Below are positions 54,121-63,363 of a stretch of DNA of 64,000 bases, piece by piece; within the stretch, counting starts at the first letter, position 1, and each line of letters opens with the position of its first letter. The notes below the pieces were generated by a model that worked only from the letters and a program-made list of their open reading frames with translations, was not told where the DNA came from and made no database searches. Position numbers and translations under genes: made by a program. Source of the DNA: Chengkuizengella sediminis (GTDB lineage: Bacteria > Bacillota > Bacilli > Paenibacillales > KCTC-33759); the NCBI RefSeq assembly GCF_010078385.1, contig NZ_SIJC01000001.1:310001-374000 (forward strand), read 5' to 3'.

Positions 54121-54198
54121 AAAAAAAAAGCTCTCCATTTGGAGAGCTTTAAAAGAAATCACCCATGAATGACTTTATTGTTGTCATTGATGGGTGAT
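54121..54198 (-). terminator. Tandem terminators after the second opp operon
   Basis: The first hairpin after oppF (54198-54158) pairs ATCACCCAT with ATGGGTGAT and extends with one mismatch over seven more pairs. The second (54150-54129) is AAGCTCTCC/GGAGAGCTT followed on the minus strand by a nine-T tract. The second is a classic rho-independent terminator. Confidence 0.88.
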
Positions 54199-54205
54199 AT
54201 TTATA

Positions 54206-55138
54206 TTAATTATATTCTGCTTTATAACGTTTATATTCAGTTTCAGAACAATATACAAAATGTCCAGGTTTAATCTCTTTCAAAGAGGCTTCACCATTAT
54301 TGTATTGATGTTGAGTAGGATCGTAAATGATACGTTTCCTAGATCTCTCATGTTCAGGATCAGGTAATGGAATCGCTGACAAAAGTGATTTTGTATATGG
54401 GTGAATCGGGTTTTCATAAAGCTCATCGCTTTCAGCAAGTTCCACAATTTTCCCTTGATACATTACCCCAATTCGATCACTGATATATTTAACCATCGAT
54501 AAATCATGAGCTATAAATAAATAAGTTAATTTTTTTTCCTTCTGCAGCTTTTTCAAAAGATTGATGACCTGTGCTTGTATAGAAACGTCTAAGGCAGAAA
54601 TAGGTTCATCTGCTATGATAAATTCAGGATCAACAGCGAGTGCTCTAGCAATACCTATCCGTTGACGCTGCCCTCCACTAAACTCATGAGGATATCTATT
54701 TGCATGTTCTTCATTTAATCCAACCGTTTTAAGCAAATCGTATACTCGATTCATTCTATCCTCTTTAGAAGAGGCTAACCCATGTACATCTATACCTTCA
54801 GCAATAATGTCAGAAACCTTCATACGTGGATTCAGTGATGCATATGGATCTTGGAAAATCATTTGCATCTTTCGATTAAAAGCTTTTAAATCACTTTTTG
54901 ATTTTTTTCCATGCACATCAATACCATCATATATAATATGACCATCTGTAGCATTGTATAAACGAATGATCGTACGTCCTGTAGTAGACTTTCCACAGCC
55001 AGATTCTCCAACTAGTCCAAAAGTTTCACCTTTATATACATCAAATGAAATACCATCAACAGCTTTTATTACATTATGTTTAGATATTTCAAAGTGCTGT
55101 TTCATGTTCTTTATTTCTAACAGCTTTTGTTTACTCAT
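54206..55138 (-). CDS. oppF: Oligopeptide ABC transporter ATP-binding protein OppF (operon 2)
   Basis: A 310-aa ATPase. Walker [15 protein letters not shown] is near residue 43, signature [17 protein letters not shown] near 148, Walker B FIIADEP. The C-terminus reads IIYDPTQHQYNNGEASLKEI and PGHFVYCSETEYKRY, without the cysteine cluster of operon 1. This resembles OppF of B. subtilis. Its start overlaps the oppD stop (ATGA). Confidence 0.93.
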   Translation of the reverse strand: MSKQKLLEIKNMKQHFEISKHNVIKAVDGISFDVYKGETFGLVGESGCGKSTTGRTIIRLYNATDGHIIYDGIDVHGKKSKSDLKAFNRKMQMIFQDPYASLNPRMKVSDIIAEGIDVHGLASSKEDRMNRVYDLLKTVGLNEEHANRYPHEFSGGQRQRIGIARALAVDPEFIIADEPISALDVSIQAQVINLLKKLQKEKKLTYLFIAHDLSMVKYISDRIGVMYQGKIVELAESDELYENPIHPYTKSLLSAIPLPDPEHERSRKRIIYDPTQHQYNNGEASLKEIKPGHFVYCSETEYKRYKAEYN

Positions 55139-56196
55139 TTGTGATCACTCGCTTTCGAACCTGACTTAGACAGTTGTTTCTTCTCTTTCAATCGCTGAAT
55201 AAATGCAGGTGGCTCAACCTCAGGAGCATTTTCATGCAACAACCACGTTGCAGCAAAATGAGTATTTGAAACTTTAAACATTGGTGGTTCCTTCTCTAAA
55301 TCAATCTTTAATGCATATTCGTTTCTCACTGCAAATGCATCTCCTGTTGGCGGTTTAATTAAATTTGGAGGTGATCCAGGAATTGCGTAGAGTTCATCAT
55401 CACTTGTTTCCAAGCTAGGCATAGAACTAAGCAGACCCCACGTATATGGGTGCTGTGGGTTATAAAAAATTTCATCCACAGTACCGATTTCCACAACTTT
55501 TCCACCATACATAACTGCAACACGATCAGCTACATTGGCAACAACACCTAAGTCATGTGTAATAAATATAATAGATGTATCCATTTTCTTTTGGAGATCT
55601 TTCATTAACTCTAAAATTTGTGCTTGTATGGTTACATCAAGCGCAGTAGTGGGTTCATCAGCTAATAATACTTTAGGATTACAAGCAAGAGCGATCGCAA
55701 TCACAACACGCTGACGCATGCCACCTGAAAATTGATGAGGAAATTCATTTATACGAACCTCTGGCTGCGGGATACCAACTAAACCTAACAATTCTATCGC
55801 TCGTTCTTTAGCAGCACTTGAGCTTAGATTTTGATGTTTAATTAAACCTTCCATAATTTGTTTCCCAACTTTCATCGTTGGGTTTAAAGATGTCATCGGG
55901 TCTTGAAATATCATTGAGATTTCTTTACCACGAACTTTCTGCATCTCTTTTTCAGAAAGTTTGGCTAAATCTTTCCCTTCAAAAAGGATCTCTCCTTCTT
56001 TAATTCTCCCTGGTGGAGTAGGAATAAGACGCATTATTGTCTTTGACGTAACTGATTTACCAGAACCTGATTCACCTACGATTGCTAAAGTCTCCCCTTT
56101 ATGAAGATCAAAGTTAACACCTCGAACAGCTTGGACTTCACCAGCAAACGTATCAAATGAAACATGCATATTTTTCACTTCAAGTATCTTTTCCAT
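55135..56196 (-). CDS. oppD: Oligopeptide ABC transporter ATP-binding protein OppD (operon 2)
   Basis: A 353-aa ATPase. Walker A VGESGSGKSVTSKT is near residue 37, signature SGGMRQRVVIAIALACN near 155, Walker [13 protein letters not shown]. The C-terminal tail GDAFAVRNEYALKIDLEKEP and FAATWLLHENAPEVEPP lacks the cysteine cluster found in operon 1 OppD, as in B. subtilis OppD. ATG at 56196 is chosen (MEKILEVKNM); a GTG three codons earlier is open. Confidence 0.93.
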   Translation of the reverse strand: MEKILEVKNMHVSFDTFAGEVQAVRGVNFDLHKGETLAIVGESGSGKSVTSKTIMRLIPTPPGRIKEGEILFEGKDLAKLSEKEMQKVRGKEISMIFQDPMTSLNPTMKVGKQIMEGLIKHQNLSSSAAKERAIELLGLVGIPQPEVRINEFPHQFSGGMRQRVVIAIALACNPKVLLADEPTTALDVTIQAQILELMKDLQKKMDTSIIFITHDLGVVANVADRVAVMYGGKVVEIGTVDEIFYNPQHPYTWGLLSSMPSLETSDDELYAIPGSPPNLIKPPTGDAFAVRNEYALKIDLEKEPPMFKVSNTHFAATWLLHENAPEVEPPAFIQRLKEKKQLSKSGSKASDHK

Positions 56197-56214
56197 ATTT
56201 ACCACCTACCTTTA

Positions 56215-57240
56215 TTAGTCACGCATTTTTGGATCAAGCGCATCACGCAGCCCATCCGCAACAAGATTGAATGCAATCATGATCAAACTGATAACTATTG
56301 ATGGAAATAGCAATATATGAGGATATATTTGTAATGATCTAAATCCATCTTCAATTAACGTACCTAATGACGCTATCGGAGCAGGCAAACCTAAACCGAT
56401 AAAACTTAAAAACGCTTCAGTAAAAATCGCGCTTGGAATCGTAAACATCGTATTGATGATAATTACGCCTGTAATATTAGGTATTAAATGTTGCATGATA
56501 ATCTTAGAATCTTTAGACCCTAACGTTTTTGACGCTAATACAAACTCTTGATTTTTCAATTTTAAAATTTGCCCACGTACAACACGAGACATCCCGAGCC
56601 AACCTGTTATGGTCATGGCTACTGTAATAGTTAATATGCCTGGTTCTAGTATAAGGATTATTAATATAACTACGATTAAAAATGGAATTCCGATCAATAC
56701 TTCAACGATACGTTGCATAATAAGATCTACTCTGCCACCGTAATATGCGGATATCCCTCCGTAGGCAACACCGATAACCATATCAATAGATGCAGCTAAA
56801 AGTGCAATGTATAAAGAAATTCGTGTTCCTTCCCACGTTCTTGTCCACAAATCACGTCCTAAACCATCTGTTCCAAACCAAAAGTACTCTTCTACTTCTT
56901 TTTGCTCATACATATCAATACGTGGCTGGTCTTCATTCAATTGAATGGTTCCATCTAAATGAAGCCAACTAATGTTTTCAAGAACAGGGATTTTTGGAGG
57001 TAACTTTGCTCTTGATAAATCCTGTTCATACGAATCGTAAGGTGTCATCATAGGTCCAAAGATAGCCATCACAGCTAATACTAATAACAAAATAATACCT
57101 ACGATAGCCCCCACATTTTTTCTTATTCTTAACCATGCATCTTTCCAATAGGAAAGAGTCGGACTCGTAATTTCTTCACCTTTGTTAGGGTCAATTTGTG
57201 CAGGTACAAATAATTCTTTCGATAACTCTTCAGATTTCAT
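56215..57240 (-). CDS. oppC: Oligopeptide ABC transporter permease OppC (operon 2)
   Basis: A 341-aa permease, longer than the operon 1 paralogue because of an extra loop of about 30 residues (KLPPKIPVLENISWLHLDGT onward, about 80-115). The motif FVLASKTLGSKDSKIIMQHL is near residue 220, and the tail is DGLRDALDPKMRD. It overlaps the oppB stop by one base. Confidence 0.93.
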   Translation of the reverse strand: MKSEELSKELFVPAQIDPNKGEEITSPTLSYWKDAWLRIRKNVGAIVGIILLLVLAVMAIFGPMMTPYDSYEQDLSRAKLPPKIPVLENISWLHLDGTIQLNEDQPRIDMYEQKEVEEYFWFGTDGLGRDLWTRTWEGTRISLYIALLAASIDMVIGVAYGGISAYYGGRVDLIMQRIVEVLIGIPFLIVVILIILILEPGILTITVAMTITGWLGMSRVVRGQILKLKNQEFVLASKTLGSKDSKIIMQHLIPNITGVIIINTMFTIPSAIFTEAFLSFIGLGLPAPIASLGTLIEDGFRSLQIYPHILLFPSIVISLIMIAFNLVADGLRDALDPKMRD

Positions 57241-58169
57241 TATTTATTACCTCCTGCAAGTCGAATACGAGGGTCAACGATTCCGTATAAAATATCAACA
57301 ATTAATATAGCTAAAATGATTAGAGCTGAAAAGAACATCGTTAATCCCATAATCATAGGATAATCATTTACATAAATGGAGCGCACAAACTGTTCTCCAA
57401 GACCAGGAATAGCAAAAATCTTTTCAATTACAAGTGAACCTGTTAACAGACCTGCAGTTAATGGTCCTAATACAGTTATTAGTGGTATCAAACTGTTGCG
57501 AAGCGCATGTTTTACTGTTACTGCAAAACTATTTAACCCTTTTGCTTTAGCAGTAGTTATATAATCTGATGACAGTACATCAATCATTTCCGTCCTCATA
57601 AATCTTGCAGCAACTGCAAGTGTAAACATAGAATTTGCAATGGTTGGCATAATAGTATAACTAAAACCGTCCCAAAAAGCAACAGGAAACCAACCTAACT
57701 TGACACCTATAAAATACTGCATAATACCAGCAAAAACGAAACTTGGAACTGATTTCCCTAGTACTGCCAGAAATGTTGAACCATAATCCCACATTGTATT
57801 TTGCTTCAATGCTGCTATTACACCAAAGAATATCCCGACTATTGCTCCAAAGATTAACGTTTGAATTCCTAAATGAGCCGATGGTCCAATGCGATCCAAA
57901 ATTAAATCTGTCACATTTCTATTACCAAATTGGAAGGATACACCAAGATCACCTTTAAGCATATTCCCAATATAATTTGCATATTGAACAGGCACTGGAT
58001 CATTAAGATTATATTTATCTTTTAAGATCTCAAGTTGTTCTTCAGTTAATTTCTCTTGAGCAGTAAACGGTGTTCCTGGCAGTAGTTTCATTAAGAAAAA
58101 CGTTGCGGATGCTATAATAAATAATGTTATAAGTGTAAAAAACAAACGTTTAACAATGTATTTTGCCAT
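57240..58169 (-). CDS. oppB: Oligopeptide ABC transporter permease OppB (operon 2)
   Basis: A 309-aa permease with six probable membrane helices, N-terminal AKYIVKRLFFTLITLFIIAS, loop YITTAKAKGLNSFAVTVKHA near residue 200 and tail DILYGIVDPRIRLAGG. ATG at 58169 has TAGGAGGTG upstream; the frame opens to 58226 without a ribosome site. It lies 128 bp after oppA, separated by a hairpin. Confidence 0.93.
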   Translation of the reverse strand: MAKYIVKRLFFTLITLFIIASATFFLMKLLPGTPFTAQEKLTEEQLEILKDKYNLNDPVPVQYANYIGNMLKGDLGVSFQFGNRNVTDLILDRIGPSAHLGIQTLIFGAIVGIFFGVIAALKQNTMWDYGSTFLAVLGKSVPSFVFAGIMQYFIGVKLGWFPVAFWDGFSYTIMPTIANSMFTLAVAARFMRTEMIDVLSSDYITTAKAKGLNSFAVTVKHALRNSLIPLITVLGPLTAGLLTGSLVIEKIFAIPGLGEQFVRSIYVNDYPMIMGLTMFFSALIILAILIVDILYGIVDPRIRLAGGNK

Positions 58170-58230
58170 GTTTGCACCTCCTAATCGATTTTGTGAATGG
58201 GCATACTGTCCACATTTCACTAGCAAGGAA

Positions 58231-58266
58231 AAAGAGAGTATGGGCTAGAGCACACATACTCTCTTT
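58231..58266 (-). terminator. Intercistronic hairpin between oppA and oppB (operon 2)
   Basis: AAAGAGAGTATG (58231-58242) pairs perfectly with CATACTCTCTTT (58255-58266). It occupies the same place as the hairpin of operon 1, but its sequence is unrelated. Confidence 0.75.
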
Positions 58267-58296
58267 CCTAATTTCATTATAATTTACACATGTTTA

Positions 58297-59967
58297 TTAT
58301 TTTTCAATATATGCCCATTTGTAACTGTAATCTGGACCAAATGGTTGAATTAACATGCCTTTAACATAAGGTTGAATTAATGTAGCACGTGCACGTTGGT
58401 ATAATGGAGAAATTGCAGCATCTTCCATTGCGATACGAGCAGCATCTTGCATTGCTTCAAAACGTTCTACGCCAGTTAATGATGTTTTAGCGTCTGAAAC
58501 TAATTGATCAAATTCAGTGTTGGAATATTCCATTTTATTGTGTCCTCCACCTGTTAACCAAAGATCAACAAATGTCATAGCATCAAGATAATCTGGTCCC
58601 CAACCTGCAAATTGTAGATCATAATCCTGATTATCATCTAAATCAAGACGAACGTTAAATGGAACTTCTTTTAAATCGATAGTTAATCCAGGTAAATGTT
58701 TCTCTAATTGATCCTTAAGATATGCATTTAAATTTTTAGATGTCTCAGTATCTCCACCTAAGATTTCAAGAGAAAGTTCAGTTATTCCAAGTTCCCCTAA
58801 ACCTGTATTCCAATGTTCTAATGCTTTATCAGCATCATATACATAGAAATCTCCGTATTTATCATTAAAATCTTCACCAGTTTCTGGATGAGTTACAAAA
58901 CCTTTTGGAACTGTTGTATATGCTGGGATTGAACCGTTGTTTAAGATTACATCTGTTAAACTAACTCTATCGACACCATATGCAATTGCTTTACGAATGT
59001 TTTCGTTTGCTAAAGCTTCAGTTCTAGTTTGGTTCATTTTCAACCAGAAAACAACTGTTTCTTCGATTGTAGTAAATGCAGGGTCATTTCTATATTTATC
59101 AACGAATTCAGAAGTTAAACCTACGCGATCAATATCCCCTGTATCATATAAGTTAACAGCGGTTGCATTATCTTTAACAACTTTAACGTTAATTTGTTCT
59201 AATCTAACTGTATCTGCATCCCAATAATCAGGGTTTTTCTTGTATACCCAACCTTCTTCATGTTTCCACTCTGATAAAGTGAATGGTCCATTAAAGATTA
59301 AGTTTTCAACTTCTAAAGCATAATTTTCACCTTGTGATTCAACAAACTCTTGTTTTTGAGGATAATAAACAGGGAATGCTGTTAAAGAAATGAAATAATC
59401 TACAGGTTGCTCTAATGTTACTTCTAAAGTTTTTTCGTCAATTACTTTAACTCCTAACTCTTCAGGAGCCATTTCTCCAGCCATAATTTTGTTAGCGTTA
59501 AGGATATCACCCATAATGAAGTTATATTGAGAACCAGTATCTGGGTTTACAACTTTCTGCCATGTATATAGGAAGTCATCTGCTACAACTTCAGATCCAT
59601 CAGACCATTTTGCATCACGTAAATGGAAAGTATACACTAAACCATCTTCGCTTAAATCATGGCTTTCAGCAATACCTGGAACAGGTTGAGCATTTTCTCC
59701 TAATCTGTATAGACCTTCAAATACTGCGTCAGCCACTTCAAAAGCTACCGCATCTGTACCCATTACAGTATCCATTGTTGGAATTTCTGCAGTATCAATA
59801 ATGTTTAAAATTTGTGCAACTTCCTCAGTAACTTCTCCTGGAGTTTCTTCTTTACCTTCGTCACCAGGTTCTGGAGTTGTTTCTCCTCCGCCACCAGTAC
59901 ATGCCGCTGCGAATACGCTTAACACTAACATAAGTGTTAATAGAAAGGACCACTTTGTCTTTCTCAT
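58297..59967 (-). CDS. oppA: Oligopeptide-binding lipoprotein OppA (operon 2)
   Basis: A 556-aa family 5 substrate-binding lipoprotein. The signal peptide ends in VFAAAC with lipidated Cys23, then a glycine- and glutamate-rich linker (TGGGGETTPEPGDEGKEETP). The SBP domain has LNIIDTAEIPTMDTVMGTDA near residue 55 and FHLRDAKWSDGSEVVADDF near 115. It shares the fold and motif order of the operon 1 protein but is clearly diverged. AAAGGGGAG lies before the ATG. It leads operon 2. Confidence 0.93.
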   Translation of the reverse strand: MRKTKWSFLLTLMLVLSVFAAACTGGGGETTPEPGDEGKEETPGEVTEEVAQILNIIDTAEIPTMDTVMGTDAVAFEVADAVFEGLYRLGENAQPVPGIAESHDLSEDGLVYTFHLRDAKWSDGSEVVADDFLYTWQKVVNPDTGSQYNFIMGDILNANKIMAGEMAPEELGVKVIDEKTLEVTLEQPVDYFISLTAFPVYYPQKQEFVESQGENYALEVENLIFNGPFTLSEWKHEEGWVYKKNPDYWDADTVRLEQINVKVVKDNATAVNLYDTGDIDRVGLTSEFVDKYRNDPAFTTIEETVVFWLKMNQTRTEALANENIRKAIAYGVDRVSLTDVILNNGSIPAYTTVPKGFVTHPETGEDFNDKYGDFYVYDADKALEHWNTGLGELGITELSLEILGGDTETSKNLNAYLKDQLEKHLPGLTIDLKEVPFNVRLDLDDNQDYDLQFAGWGPDYLDAMTFVDLWLTGGGHNKMEYSNTEFDQLVSDAKTSLTGVERFEAMQDAARIAMEDAAISPLYQRARATLIQPYVKGMLIQPFGPDYSYKWAYIEK

Positions 59968-60268
59968 GAATAAAATCTCCCCTTTTTATCATCATTTTTT
60001 TCCAGTGGGGACTAGCCCACTATATTTTATTATACAGGTTTTCTACAAATTGTACATATTTTTTTTGGTAAGTCTAAAGTCATGTTGCACAGCCTTTAGA
60101 ATCAAAAATAATGAGTATATTGATCCACATATTTATTACTATATACCTATAAATTCTAATCTATTTTATTGATTTAAAACGTTATATTGCTATTATGGTA
60201 AAGCGTCGTTTTGACAAAATACTTTCTTTTTTTCTGATGCACGAATATAATATTATTAGGAGGTCGTC
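59968..60268. other. Intergenic region between oppA (operon 2) and the DUF3899 gene
   Basis: No gene is visible. It must hold divergent promoters for oppA (minus strand) and the DUF3899 gene (plus strand), but none stands out. An imperfect AAAACG/CGTTTT inverted repeat lies near 60176-60215. Confidence 0.4.
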
Positions 60269-60643
60269 ATGTTTTTATTCAAAAAAAATGTAATTTTATT
60301 CAATATAATTAGCTTTTTATCGCCCTTTTTGCTGTCCTTGGTTTATTATAATAAGGTTACCTTCGTCTCATATATCAATTCTTTATTTGTTGTTTCGATC
60401 GCATATATATTACTGACATTGTTACTTATTGTAGTAAAAGGTGGGTTTTTCGACTTTTTTTATTCTAGTTTTCGAAAGGTGTTTAAAAGAACAACCCGAC
60501 AAGGTGAAATGCTTGGTGATGATATTGACACTATGTTACTCCCTTCTGAAATGTCTAAATTTAGAATTATAAAACCCCTTTTCACAACAGGAATGACCTT
60601 GTTTTGTATCATGTTGCTCTGCTTATTATTTTATTATTTATAA
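60269..60643 (+). CDS. DUF3899-type small membrane protein
   Basis: A 124-aa membrane protein with three probable helices (about 8-26, 35-58 and 103-123) and a basic cytoplasmic segment (SFRKVFKRTTRQGEMLGDD). The sequence GGFFDFFYSSFRKVFKR looks like DUF3899, whose function is unknown. AGGAGG lies 6 nt before the ATG. It stands alone upstream of the chemoreceptor gene, with 126 bp between. Confidence 0.65.
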   Translation: MFLFKKNVILFNIISFLSPFLLSLVYYNKVTFVSYINSLFVVSIAYILLTLLLIVVKGGFFDFFYSSFRKVFKRTTRQGEMLGDDIDTMLLPSEMSKFRIIKPLFTTGMTLFCIMLLCLLFYYL

Positions 60644-60769
60644 GTTTTTATGTAATATGCTTTAATAAAATCCCTTGCGAAAAGTGTTTGTTTTTGTAAA
60701 ATTAAATAGTTTCCTTGCCCCCAATAATGATATAATTAGCACAATTGTATTCTTGAAGGGGGCTTTTGC

Positions 60770-62878
60770 GTGGAAAAAATCAAAAAAAATAGTGGGACTC
60801 AACTAGAATCAAAATACATAAATAAAAAGTTCAACTTTTTTGGAATTGGTACGAAAATAAATTTGTTGTTTCTAATATGTATGATCATTACTGGAATTCT
60901 ACTCAGTTTGATCATTACACCTTATGTGACCAAAAAGATGGAGGCTAATATTCAAAGTCAGTCTTTAATGGTTGCTCAAACACAATTGAAGTCATTGCAA
61001 AATTATATTCTTACAGTAGCAGAAGAATTAAATCTCATGTCGGAAGTTCTAAAGAACAAATCAAATGATGAGATCAACAGTGGATTTTCACAAATGCAAG
61101 GTTCAAACTCAAAATTCATCGATATTTTTCAAATTGATAAAAATGGACAAGAAATATTGAGACAAGGCTATTCTTCTCTCCTAGAAGATCGGTCCGAAGA
61201 TCCTTCGTATATCGAAGTATATAATTCAGGTAGCTACCTAGGTAATATTCAAGAAAGTAATTATACAATGGGACCTAGGTTTATTATAGAAGTGTCAAAA
61301 ACAGTTACAGATCTAGTAAATGAACCCATAGGTACAATCGGTACATATATAGGAATGCAATCTGCCTGGGAGGATCTTAGAGGAAATACAGATGAGGAGT
61401 CACATAATCAAATGTTCTTAGTTTCTAACAAAGGACTTTTAGTGGCCACAGACGATGAAGAACAGATGAATAATTTAATGAATGATGACGGTTCGATTGA
61501 TAATTTATTACGTCACGAAGGCGTTTCTGATTTGGTATCAAATTTAGAAACCACTTCATTTTCTGAGGAAAATCATATTTTAAATGGTTATGGTATTTTT
61601 AAAGATGAAAAAGGTGTAGAACAAGTTACATCTTATGTTTATGACCATCAGATTGGTGGAGCTGTTTTTATCCAAACGCCAGTAAGTGTTGCTTTTGGAG
61701 CTGTCACTGAAATCAGAAATGTTATTTTTGCTGTCATCAGTATCTCCTTAGTAGCCATTACAATTATTGCATTTTTGTTTTCAATTAGGTTAGTGAAACC
61801 GCTTAAAAAGTTGATTTCAATTTCAAAAAGAATTTCCAGTGGAGACTTAACTCAAACTACGAATATCGTTCGAAAAGATGAAATTGGTTTACTTGCAAAC
61901 TCATTCGATGAAATGGTTGTTAACTTAAATCAAATCGTTACCAAAACAAAACAAGCATCAAAACTGACACTTCATACTTCAGAACAATTGCGTTCATCTG
62001 TTAATGAAGTTGCAGTTGCTTCTAATCAGATCACCGCGGCTATTGATGAAATTGCTAAAGGATCAGAAAACCAAGCAACAATTAGTCAAGAGACAGATGA
62101 TAAAATTCATCAGTTTATGGAACTTGCTACTGAGTTGGAAGAACAAAAAAATGAAGTCATTGAAAAAGCATTGCAAACACAAGAGACAATTAGTGACAAT
62201 CAATCTGTCTTAGAAGAAGTAATAAGTGGTGTGCAATCTTTAGCAGAATCTACAGATCATTCTTCCCAGGAAGTCAGTGCATTAGAGGAACGTACACTTC
62301 AAATCAAATCAATTCTTGAAACATCAAAAAATATAGCTAAGCAAACAAATATGTTAGCTTTAAATGCTGGGATAGAAGCTGCAAGAGCAGGAAATCACGG
62401 AAAAGGTTTTGCAGTTGTAGCTGGTGAGATTAGGGAATTAGCAGAGCAAAGCAAAAAAGCATCGGATCACGTTGAAGATATCATTAGTAGTGTAGATGAA
62501 TCAATCTCTTCAGTTAATACAACTATGACACAAAATATAGAACAAGCTAAAAACGAACGAATTTCTGCAGAAAAAGCAAAAGCAGCCTTGTTAGAAATTG
62601 TAGCATCCATGGATAAAGTTTTGTTAACGGTCAATTTAATGAATAAATTATTGCAAGAACAAAAAACGAACGTGACTGTTATCCAGAGCAATTCAAAGGA
62701 CTCTTCTGCATATGCGATGGAGACTACATCAAGTACTGAAGAAGTCGCCGCATCTGCAACTGAAACTACAGCAAATATGAATATAGTTCTCAAAAGCATT
62801 GAGGAATTGTTATCTATGTCCACCGAATTAAATAAATCTGTTGAGCGTTTCAAAGTTAACCAGGATGAACAGAAATAA
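60770..62878 (+). CDS. Methyl-accepting chemotaxis protein
   Basis: A 702-aa transmembrane chemoreceptor. Membrane helix 1 lies near residues 29-50, an extracellular sensor of about 260 residues of the dCache type follows, helix 2 is near 318-342 ([20 protein letters not shown]), then HAMP (about 343-395) and the MCP signalling domain with the hairpin tip [20 protein letters not shown] near residue 525. It signals to CheA/CheW. GTG start with GAAGGGGG 7 nt upstream. No other chemotaxis gene is nearby. Confidence 0.93.
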   Translation: MEKIKKNSGTQLESKYINKKFNFFGIGTKINLLFLICMIITGILLSLIITPYVTKKMEANIQSQSLMVAQTQLKSLQNYILTVAEELNLMSEVLKNKSNDEINSGFSQMQGSNSKFIDIFQIDKNGQEILRQGYSSLLEDRSEDPSYIEVYNSGSYLGNIQESNYTMGPRFIIEVSKTVTDLVNEPIGTIGTYIGMQSAWEDLRGNTDEESHNQMFLVSNKGLLVATDDEEQMNNLMNDDGSIDNLLRHEGVSDLVSNLETTSFSEENHILNGYGIFKDEKGVEQVTSYVYDHQIGGAVFIQTPVSVAFGAVTEIRNVIFAVISISLVAITIIAFLFSIRLVKPLKKLISISKRISSGDLTQTTNIVRKDEIGLLANSFDEMVVNLNQIVTKTKQASKLTLHTSEQLRSSVNEVAVASNQITAAIDEIAKGSENQATISQETDDKIHQFMELATELEEQKNEVIEKALQTQETISDNQSVLEEVISGVQSLAESTDHSSQEVSALEERTLQIKSILETSKNIAKQTNMLALNAGIEAARAGNHGKGFAVVAGEIRELAEQSKKASDHVEDIISSVDESISSVNTTMTQNIEQAKNERISAEKAKAALLEIVASMDKVLLTVNLMNKLLQEQKTNVTVIQSNSKDSSAYAMETTSSTEEVAASATETTANMNIVLKSIEELLSMSTELNKSVERFKVNQDEQK

Positions 62879-62897
62879 CATTATTTAATTTGCACAT

Positions 62898-62966
62898 TAA
62901 AAATGCGCCTTCTTAAATTGAAATGAATTTGCTTTCATTCATCTTTTTAAGAAATGGCGCTTTTTA
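62898..62966 (+). terminator. Chemoreceptor gene terminator
   Basis: AAAAATGCGCC/GGCGCTTTTT outer arms and TTCTTAAA/TTTAAGAA inner arms form a long hairpin ending in a T-tract, about 20 bp after the stop. Confidence 0.75.
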
Positions 62967-63051
62967 TATGTACATTTATAAGTTATTTATAATACTATCA
63001 ACTGCATTTGACTTCTATTATTCATTAGGTGATAATCATATGTGATTTCAT

Positions 63052-63315
63052 CTAAATGGAGTAAAATCTGGTCTTATCAGGAACATTAGTATCATATTCC
63101 GTTTTAATTTCTCTACGATATGATCTTTCAACATTTGTAACAAAATTAAGCTTATTTAATTGCACAATAACTTGCTCTACCTTATCTTCATTTACATACA
63201 ATACTACATACTTTAATTTTTTTGAAACATAATGGATATTACCATATCTTTCAACTAACCTTAATGCTTTAATATGTTTAACCCATATGATGAGTCCAGT
63301 TCTTCCAGTAAACAT
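63052..63315 (-). CDS. ylbG: YlbG family (UPF0298/DUF2129) protein
   Basis: An 87-aa cytoplasmic protein. The N-terminal MFTGRTGLIIWVKHIKALRL and core YGNIHYVSKKLKYVVLYVNE match the YlbG family; the C-terminal NVERSYRREIKTEY fits too. Function is unknown. GAGGTG lies 5 nt before the ATG. It is divergent from the asparaginase gene. Confidence 0.9.
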   Translation of the reverse strand: MFTGRTGLIIWVKHIKALRLVERYGNIHYVSKKLKYVVLYVNEDKVEQVIVQLNKLNFVTNVERSYRREIKTEYDTNVPDKTRFYSI

Positions 63316-63363
63316 TTTAACACCTCAAATTCAAAATATCGTAAAACTGAAGGAGTGACATTC

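Noticed and set aside
60700-60740. Sigma-D promoter for the chemoreceptor gene
   Set aside because: TATAAT is present, but the TAAA-N15-GCCGATAT pattern does not fit in spacing or sequence.
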